From Anaerovirgula multivorans (GTDB lineage Bacteria; Bacillota; Clostridia; Peptostreptococcales; Natronincolaceae): a stretch of DNA of 64,000 bases. Location: contig NZ_FZOJ01000006.1 in assembly GCF_900188145.1 (NCBI RefSeq), forward strand, positions 124,001 through 188,000. Direction: 5' to 3'. The position numbers were made by a program, and so were the translations under genes. The number at the start of each line of letters is the position of its first letter. The first letter of the stretch is position 1. A model generated the notes under the pieces. That model made no database searches and was not told where the DNA came from. It saw nothing but the letters and a program-made list of their open reading frames with translations. Below are positions 58,822-64,000 of this stretch, in pieces.

Positions 58822-59358
58822 CTATTCATAGATTTCATTTTTAAGAGTAGCAATATATGGTAAATTTCTATATTTTTCTGCATAATCAATACCATATCCA
58901 ACGATAAATTCGTCTGGTATATCAAAGCCAATATAATCAATATCTAAACTGCATTTTCTTCTAGATGGCTTATCTAGTAGCGTGCATATTTTTAAGCTTG
59001 CCACTTTTCGTGACCTTAAGTTTTCTGTTATATATTTTAAAGTTAAACCAGTATCTATAATATCTTCAACAATAAGGACATGTTTATCTTCAATTTCTAG
59101 GTCTAAATCCTTTAAAATCCTCACAACTCCTGAAGTTTCTGTTGAATGTCCATAGCTAGACACTGCCATGAAATCAATATACAGAGGTACATTAATTTCT
59201 CTAATCAAATCTCCTAAAAAAACATTTGCTCCCTTTAATACTCCAATTACAACCATCTCTTTTCCAGCATAATCCTTTTCTATTTGTTGTCCTATTTCTT
59301 TTACTTTGCTTTGGATTTTTTCTTTCGTAAATAAGATTTCTTTAATATCATTTTTCAT
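58822..59358 (-). CDS. hpt: Hypoxanthine phosphoribosyltransferase
   Basis: Hpt salvages hypoxanthine or guanine with PRPP to give IMP or GMP. VVIGVLKGANVFLGDLIRE (about 36), the PRPP-binding loop VLIVEDIIDTGLTL (about 93-106) and DIDYIGFDIPDEFIVGYG (about 138) are conserved. Length 178 is typical. AAAAGGAGTTGAG lies 10 bases before the ATG. Confidence 0.96.
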   Translation of the reverse strand: MKNDIKEILFTKEKIQSKVKEIGQQIEKDYAGKEMVVIGVLKGANVFLGDLIREINVPLYIDFMAVSSYGHSTETSGVVRILKDLDLEIEDKHVLIVEDIIDTGLTLKYITENLRSRKVASLKICTLLDKPSRRKCSLDIDYIGFDIPDEFIVGYGIDYAEKYRNLPYIATLKNEIYE

Positions 59359-59390
59359 AAGTAAATCTCAACTCCTTTTCATAAGATTCG

Positions 59391-59921
59391 CTACTTTTTA
59401 AACTCTACATATTTTAAATCAGTTTCCAAATACCTTGCAAGAGTATAAATCACATCAGATAATCGATTTATATATTTAATTAACATAGGATTAATCGTTT
59501 CTTCTCTATTTAAGGTTAATATTCTTCTCTCAGCTCTTCTACATACTGTTCGTGCAACATGTAAACTAGCTGCTGCTTTATTACTTCCTGGAATAATAAA
59601 TGCGTTTACCTGTTCTATTTTTTCTAAATATTCATCTATAATTTCTTCTAAAAACTCAACATGTCTCTTTTCTATTTTTTCCGGAAATTTTTCTTGATCT
59701 GATGTTGCTAATTCACCTGCCACATCAAATAATTCTCTCTGTATTCTATAAATAATCTCAACAATTTTATCTTGTGCAATAAAATTTCGTGCAAAGCCTA
59801 ATGTAGAGTTCAGCTCATCAATCGTTCCATAGCTTTCTACTCTAATATCATCCTTTTTTACTCTTTTTCCATCATACAAACTAGTTTCTCCACCATCACC
59901 TGTTTTGGTATAAATTTTCAT
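59391..59921 (-). CDS. PduO-type cobalamin adenosyltransferase
   Basis: This enzyme transfers adenosyl from ATP to cob(I)alamin or cob(I)yrinate diamide. YTKTGDGGETSLYDGKRVKK (about 4-23, the ATP loop), ESYGTIDELNSTLGFA (about 30-45) and HVARTVCRRAERR (about 122-134) are the three family blocks. The ATG at 59921 follows GGAGGATGCAT; an upstream in-frame start at 59936 has no site. No cobalamin riboswitch is visible upstream. Confidence 0.95.
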   Translation of the reverse strand: MKIYTKTGDGGETSLYDGKRVKKDDIRVESYGTIDELNSTLGFARNFIAQDKIVEIIYRIQRELFDVAGELATSDQEKFPEKIEKRHVEFLEEIIDEYLEKIEQVNAFIIPGSNKAAASLHVARTVCRRAERRILTLNREETINPMLIKYINRLSDVIYTLARYLETDLKYVEFKK

Positions 59922-60027
59922 ATGCATCCTCCTCATAAAAATTTATTTACTATATATATCCATACCGTATTCTATTTTCTATATGCGACTATATGTTCGT
60001 TAAAATAAATTTGAACGCATGAAGAAG

Positions 60028-60045
60028 GCCTAGACAAATCTAGGC
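60028..60045 (-). terminator. Hairpin after the MaoC gene
   Basis: GCCTAGA and TCTAGGC form a 7-bp stem with a 4-base loop; a short CCTTCTTC follows on the minus strand. It is a weak terminator at best. Confidence 0.45.
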
Positions 60046-60067
60046 AGTTCTTAATAGATTTATAATT

Positions 60068-60484
60068 CTATTTTGGAGGCATTACAGTAGCAATGCCCTC
60101 TAACACTACAACTCCCTCTTGATTTGTGCAAGTAGTCTTCAGTTTGATACGATTGCGTTCTTCATTCTTTTCTAAAACCTCTGCTTCAGCTTTAATGGTA
60201 TCGCCAAATCTAACAGGTACTAAAAACTTTAACTCCTGTCCTAAATAAATTGTTCCTGGGCCAGGAAGATACATGCCTAGGACGGTTGATATTAAACCTG
60301 CTATCAACATTCCATGAGCTATTCTTCCTTTAAACATTGATTTTTCTGCTGCTGGCTGGTTAATATGGGCTGGATTTAGGTCACCAGTGATCCCAGCATA
60401 TAAATATACATCAGTTTCAGTAATCGTCTTTTCAAAATTAGCTTTATCCCCGATATTAAGCTCAGCTATTTTTTTCCCAATCAT
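60068..60484 (-). CDS. MaoC-like (R)-specific enoyl-CoA hydratase
   Basis: The hot-dog fold hydratase has the catalytic pair in YAGITGDLNPAHIN (about 28-41), followed by RIAHGMLIAGLIS and GPGTIYLGQELKFLVPV. That is the PhaJ/MaoC pattern. It hydrates trans-2-enoyl-CoA to (R)-3-hydroxyacyl-CoA. Length 138 is normal. AAAGGAGGATTTTAT precedes the ATG. No PHA synthase gene is near; a role in fatty-acid or amino-acid fermentation is possible. Confidence 0.9.
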   Translation of the reverse strand: MIGKKIAELNIGDKANFEKTITETDVYLYAGITGDLNPAHINQPAAEKSMFKGRIAHGMLIAGLISTVLGMYLPGPGTIYLGQELKFLVPVRFGDTIKAEAEVLEKNEERNRIKLKTTCTNQEGVVVLEGIATVMPPK

Positions 60485-60935
60485 ATAAAATCCTCCTTTA
60501 AATAATTAGTCAATTTTTAATCATGTTCTTTTATGGGTAACCAACTACAGAACTTAAGCAGATGACTGTAATCTATGATTTCATGTCAGTCGCTTATACA
60601 AGGTGAAATTTTGATATATTAAGGGCTACATTTGCAACTCATGGTTTTGGGCGAAATCGTAGACCGTGTATATCAAAAGTAGATGACCCAAATCTTTGAT
60701 TTGCTGTCAGTCACTTTCACAGAGTGCAATTAAAGTTTAAAATTGGTTATCTATATAAGTCCTTAATGAATTTATTATATACTTTCTACATTTCTAAGTC
60801 TTTTCCTCTAACCATATAAATTAAATATAGAGAATAGATACCCTATTAATACTTTGAATATGTTTAATGAATATGATACTCTTATATGGTAGAGTTATTT
60901 AATTACTACAAAATATGATTGAGGTGCAATTAGAT
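60485..60935. other. 451-base gap with a composite repeat
   Basis: The gap separates the minus-strand MaoC gene from the plus-strand Nudix gene. Its middle (60558-60729) is a direct repeat, hairpin element, direct repeat composite. The rest is A+T-rich. A possible -10 such as TATAAA lies near 60815, but no clear promoter pair is seen. No additional ORF with a ribosome site was found. Confidence 0.5.
60558..60729. repeat. Composite repeat: two ~50-bp direct repeats around a hairpin
   Basis: Unit 1 (60558-60606) and unit 2 (60679-60729) share G-C/T-AGATGAC, AATCT-TGATTT, TGTCAGTC and CTT-ACA-G in the same order. Between them lies a 72-bp hairpin-family element (60607-60678, ends AATTTTGATATA and TATATCAAAA). 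Unit 2, read on the other strand, contains TGCACTCTGTGAAAGTGACT and GTCATCTAC of the 118-bp family. Confidence 0.7.
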
Positions 60936-61556
60936 ATGAAACATAAAAAAATTATAGAAGCTTTTCAAAATAATGACAAAAAATCTCCCCACACCTTTTT
61001 AAGATCATCTGTTCTAATTCCTATTATCGATGTGGATAATGAACCTCATATATTGTTTGAAGTGCGTTCTCATCAGCTAAAAAGTCAACCTGGTGAGATA
61101 TGCTTTCCAGGAGGAAAAGTTGATGATAACGAAACGCTTCAACAATCAGCAATAAGAGAGACTGTAGAAGAATTGAATATTTCAGCTGATAATATTCAAC
61201 TTATTGGAAACTTGGATCCTATTGCTACCACCTTTAATATGATTGTTTATCCCTTTTGTGCTATTCTTCATAATGTAAAACTAGAAGATATTCGTTATAG
61301 TATAGATGAAGTTGATTCCATTTTTGCTGTTCCTCTTAAAGAGTTAGTGACACAAAAACCTTTAGTGCATAGATTAAAGGTCAACACAATTCCAGATGAA
61401 GATTTTCCTTTTCATCTTATTCAACAGGGAAAAGACTATAGTTGGAGGGTGAATGACTATTATGTATACTTTTATAAATATAAAGATTATGTTATATGGG
61501 GTATCACAGCCAAAATGCTAAAAAACTTTTTAGATATCATATCAAATGAATACTAA
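60936..61556 (+). CDS. Nudix hydrolase, CoA pyrophosphatase type
   Basis: The Nudix box is present: GGKVDDNETLQQSAIRETVE then ELNI (about 66-89), with the CoA-pyrophosphatase mark SQPGEICFPGG just before it (about 55-65). Enzymes of this group split CoA or CoA derivatives into 4'-phosphopantetheine and ADP. The ATG at 60936 is preferred to that at 60915 because GAGGTG lies nine bases before it. The C-terminal part (about 120-206) has an extra domain with YYVYFYKYKDYVIWGITAKM. It is the only plus-strand gene in this end region. Confidence 0.88.
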   Translation: MKHKKIIEAFQNNDKKSPHTFLRSSVLIPIIDVDNEPHILFEVRSHQLKSQPGEICFPGGKVDDNETLQQSAIRETVEELNISADNIQLIGNLDPIATTFNMIVYPFCAILHNVKLEDIRYSIDEVDSIFAVPLKELVTQKPLVHRLKVNTIPDEDFPFHLIQQGKDYSWRVNDYYVYFYKYKDYVIWGITAKMLKNFLDIISNEY

Positions 61557-61563
61557 ATAAACT

Positions 61564-61595
61564 CAGCACCTGTTATTCTGCTCCGACAGGTGCTG
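61564..61595. terminator. Terminator between convergent genes
   Basis: CAGCACCTGT (61564-61573) and ACAGGTGCTG (61586-61595) form a 10-bp stem. It overlaps the end of the minus-strand lipoprotein gene and follows the Nudix gene, so it probably serves both. Confidence 0.7.
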
Positions 61596-62073
61596 TTGCA
61601 ATATTTGCCTTAAAAAGAGTTTGTAATTCCTGTGCAATCCTAGTGTTTATTACGAAGTAATAGCCTTCAATATATATATAATTATTATTCATCAAACCAT
61701 AAATATCCTCACTATCAGAAAAATAAAAGTTGATTGGGCCAATAACCTGACTCTGCTGATTAGCAATTAGTTCTTTTTCAATCTTATATGTAAAAAAGCT
61801 ATCCACTAAGTTAGATATTTTTTCTTTTTCCTGTAGCATGCCCATTGTTTGATTTTCTGTATTTTTCAGTTCTATAGCCACAGCCATCATTAATCTTTCT
61901 TTTAGTTGTTCACTATCTGAAAATTGATTTGTATCTACAATAATAGAATAATTAATATCCTCAATTGTGTCATTGATATCTGCATTATCATTTGTATCTG
62001 GAACTCTTTCTGTAGAACAACCAATTAGAGAAAGCATTATGATCACTGTTATTAATAATACTTTTATCCTCAT
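61573..62073 (-). CDS. Lipoprotein of unknown function
   Basis: The start at 62073 follows AAGGTGAAGGCA; one at 62091 has no site. A signal peptide with lipobox (LLITVIIMLSLIGC) gives a cysteine near residue 19, followed by an acidic linker (VPDTNDNADINDTIEDI). The mature part (~145 residues) alternates helix and strand and is not recognised. It lies 51 bases downstream of ccsB; if co-transcribed, it may act with the cytochrome c assembly proteins outside the membrane. Confidence 0.7.
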   Translation of the reverse strand: MRIKVLLITVIIMLSLIGCSTERVPDTNDNADINDTIEDINYSIIVDTNQFSDSEQLKERLMMAVAIELKNTENQTMGMLQEKEKISNLVDSFFTYKIEKELIANQQSQVIGPINFYFSDSEDIYGLMNNNYIYIEGYYFVINTRIAQELQTLFKANIATAPVGAE

Positions 62074-62124
62074 TGCCTTCACCTTCCTCAATTATTTCCT
62101 CTATTATATCATAGATTGTCAATA

Positions 62125-62937
62125 TTATGCATAAGAATGATAACCAACTAACAACGTGTTCACGCCTATATAGGTGAAAAGAATAGCTAAAAAGCCCAGT
62201 ACAGCGAACCATGCAGCCTTCTTATCCTTCCACCCTTTCGTCAATCTAACATGTAGATAAATGGAGTAAATAACCCATGTAATAAATGACCATGTTTCCT
62301 TTGGATCCCATTGCCAATATCTCCCCCATGCCTTTTCTGCCCATATGGCTCCACTGATAATCACCACAGTTAGCATAACGAATCCTAATGCTATGGCTCG
62401 ATAACTTATTAAATCCAGTTTTTCAAAACTAGGCATATAATTAGCAAGAAAAGCATCCTGTTTAAATCTATCTCGAATTAAATACATAATAGATACACCA
62501 CATGCGATAGCAAAAGCTCCATAGCTGAAAATTGCAGTACTCACATGTATTGTAATCCAATTGCTTTGTAGAGCTGGCATTAAAGGTCTTATTTCTCTTG
62601 ATTGTAGTGCAGCATAAAAGGCCACCAATAGTAATAAGGGAGTAACAAAGGTGCCTAATGCTTTGAATCTATATTTCCATTCAAATCCTACAAAACTTAC
62701 TGCAATCCCCCATGCAAAGCTTGTTGCAAATTCATATTGATTGGCTAAGGGTAATCTACTAGCTTCAGCTGCTCGTGTAGTTAAAGCGATGGTATGAAAA
62801 ACAATGCCTACCTTGACCAACAAACTTCCATAGTTAGAAAATTTTTCTTTCCTAAACATAAAAAAAGTAAAGTAACACACCATCGATAGACTATACAATA
62901 TTAAAGTAATGATAAAGCTATATCTTTCATCAAACAC
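62125..62937 (-). CDS. ccsB: Cytochrome c assembly protein CcsB (ResC)
   Basis: CcsB is the haem-handling membrane protein of system II cytochrome c biogenesis. It has about eight helices, and the WWD signature WAEKAWGRYWQWDPKETW (about 201-218) with a flanking HVSTAIFSYGAFAIACG block is intact. Length 270 is somewhat short but covers the family core. The start is GTG at 62937 after AAAGGAGGAATATT, 17 bases after resB. Confidence 0.92.
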   Translation of the reverse strand: MFDERYSFIITLILYSLSMVCYFTFFMFRKEKFSNYGSLLVKVGIVFHTIALTTRAAEASRLPLANQYEFATSFAWGIAVSFVGFEWKYRFKALGTFVTPLLLLVAFYAALQSREIRPLMPALQSNWITIHVSTAIFSYGAFAIACGVSIMYLIRDRFKQDAFLANYMPSFEKLDLISYRAIALGFVMLTVVIISGAIWAEKAWGRYWQWDPKETWSFITWVIYSIYLHVRLTKGWKDKKAAWFAVLGFLAILFTYIGVNTLLVGYHSYA

Positions 62938-62954
62938 AATATTCCTCCTTTGGC

Positions 62955-64000
62955 TTAAGTATTCAGCAGATGATTTATATTGTTTCCAAAAACTTCAATG
63001 TGTTTTCCTGCCTCTGTAATAATTATTTCCTTTGGCTTTATATAAAAGCATAGAATTAACCCAAGTAAGATAAGTACCGCACCGATAATTGCCCCTATCT
63101 TACCCTTCATTTTATTCACTTGAAAATAAGTATACATCTGAGGATTTTCAAAAACAAATGTATAGTCATACCAGTGAATATTTTCATCTATTGAGGCTAT
63201 ATTCATAGCTACCCGTTGCCCCATAAAAAATATAGTATATAACACTTTAGGATTATTTGAGTGGTTAGAACTACTATATATGCCATTCTCAGTTGATATA
63301 AAGTCTGGATAGAACTTGGTAAACTGAATTGCAACAGGTCCTCTTTCGTCTGAAATAGTCGTTGCTTCATAAAAGATATCCTCCTTTAATAATTGATCAT
63401 TAGCATATATCTTTATATCAGCAGCCCAACCAGTAGCAGTCTGATAAATAGCATATCCATCATGTCGCATTGGGTTGTTTACAAAAATATCTTCTGCCTT
63501 TAAAATGTCTCCCCCATTGTTTTTCAAATTAACATGAGAAAGATATTGTTCTATAGAACCATCCTCACGATATTGTATGTTAAAGTCATTGATTTCTAAG
63601 CTGTAATTTGTACCTAATACTTCCTTAGCCTCTCCCGGAACCCCATATACATGAGTTGAAAAAAAAGTGTATTGTCCATATCCATAAAAAACGATTACCA
63701 AAAGTACCCCTACATGAATAAACCATGAGCCTAAATATCCCATTTGATTCTTTTTGCCATAGTATACTGTTCTATTATTAACTTTTTCCATTTTATTCAA
63801 ACTTTCAAATCCATATTTTCTATATATTTCTCCAATTACAGCTGTTTTTTTGTCTTCTTCTACCTTTTGTGCAGAAATATTTCTCATCTTTTTAACATCG
63901 GGCACTTCAAAAATTTTATTAAATGTTTTATTGAATCTAGTTATACTACATAACAATAGATTTAAACACAATGTTCCAAATAAAATGCTAAAATATAAAG
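62955..64000 (-). CDS. resB: Cytochrome c assembly protein ResB (Ccs1), 5' end cut off
   Basis: The frame is open to the window edge, so the true start lies beyond 64000. Read in frame, the edge gives LYFSILFGTLCLNLLLCSIT, the membrane segment and CSITR block typical of ResB. After a cytosolic stretch, a third helix (MGYLGSWFIHVGVLLVIVFYG) follows, then a large extracellular domain (IQYREDGSIEQYLSHVNLKN, then GYAIYQTATGWAAD) and a final helix (IGAVLILLGLILCFYI). ResB delivers or holds haem and apocytochrome with CcsB. Confidence 0.88.
   Translation of the reverse strand, partial: LYFSILFGTLCLNLLLCSITRFNKTFNKIFEVPDVKKMRNISAQKVEEDKKTAVIGEIYRKYGFESLNKMEKVNNRTVYYGKKNQMGYLGSWFIHVGVLLVIVFYGYGQYTFFSTHVYGVPGEAKEVLGTNYSLEINDFNIQYREDGSIEQYLSHVNLKNNGGDILKAEDIFVNNPMRHDGYAIYQTATGWAADIKIYANDQLLKEDIFYEATTISDERGPVAIQFTKFYPDFISTENGIYSSSNHSNNPKVLYTIFFMGQRVAMNIASIDENIHWYDYTFVFENPQMYTYFQVNKMKGKIGAIIGAVLILLGLILCFYIKPKEIIITEAGKHIEVFGNNINHLLNT

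Overview
The window reads as the chromosome of an anaerobic, spore-forming, low-G+C Gram-positive bacterium of class Clostridia. The evidence is a clostridial-order division and cell-wall cluster, spoIIGA-sigE-sigG, spoIVA, a SpoIIP-type amidase, YlmC/YmxH, YhcN/YlaJ and YIEGIA-family genes, strong AGGAGG ribosome sites, and a MurE with the DNPR motif of meso-diaminopimelate enzymes. An Alkaliphilus/Natronincola-like genus fits, but that is inference.

Region 1 (1 to about 8,947, plus strand) looks like the right-hand end of a prophage or related integrated element. It holds small early-type phage genes, a SNF2 helicase with a HARP-like N-terminus, and then a much more A+T-rich RNA-repair cassette: rtcB (RNA ligase), a RlaP-type nucleotidyltransferase, a frameshifted HNH/AP2 homing endonuclease and a complete CCA-adding enzyme. 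The element ends inside spoIVA. The minus-strand SpoIVA frame (8,834-10,153) matches the family through about residue 402, then continues into 37 unrelated residues, a stop codon and a terminator, so the conserved C-terminal ~90 residues are missing. This resembles the skin/SP-beta type of sporulation-gene interruption; the rest of spoIVA would lie left of this window.

Region 2 (10,150-18,800, minus strand) is a mostly house-keeping and sporulation run: gpsA, plsY, der, a DUF512 radical-SAM protein, two DUF3189 paralogues, the YIEGIA protein with its small partner, a SpoIIP-type amidase and a DUF1614-like membrane protein. Region 3 (19,300-24,875, plus strand) has a chemoreceptor and a self-regulated YtrA-type GntR/ABC transporter operon. 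Region 4 (24,890-52,562, minus strand) runs, in transcription order, from a small Spo0E-like gene through mraZ, rsmH, ftsL, two tandem PBPs, murE, murF, mraY, murD, ftsW, murG, murA, ftsQ, two DUF881 genes, sbp, ftsZ, spoIIGA, sigE, sigG, ylmC, nrdR and pgeF to phoB-phoR. It links septation, septal wall synthesis and the first mother-cell and second forespore sigma factors. Promoter-like sites fit this: a sigma-H site before ftsZ, a possible Spo0A box before spoIIGA, a sigma-E site before spoIVA and three 10-bp-phased MraZ boxes before mraZ.

Region 5 (52,800-64,000) is mixed: lgt, a membrane-anchored chelatase-fold protein, a YhcN/YlaJ lipoprotein, deoC, pduL, a membrane Mrr-like protein, a YkuS-type protein, hpt, a PduO-type adenosyltransferase, a MaoC hydratase, a Nudix hydrolase, a lipoprotein, and ccsB-resB for cytochrome c maturation (resB runs off the end).

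Several families of small dispersed intergenic repeats are visible: a 118-bp element present twice, 41 kb apart, with two mismatches; a hairpin element with inverted termini seen three times; and a third family with a 13-bp-stem hairpin seen twice. No CRISPR array, rRNA, tRNA or transposase gene was found.
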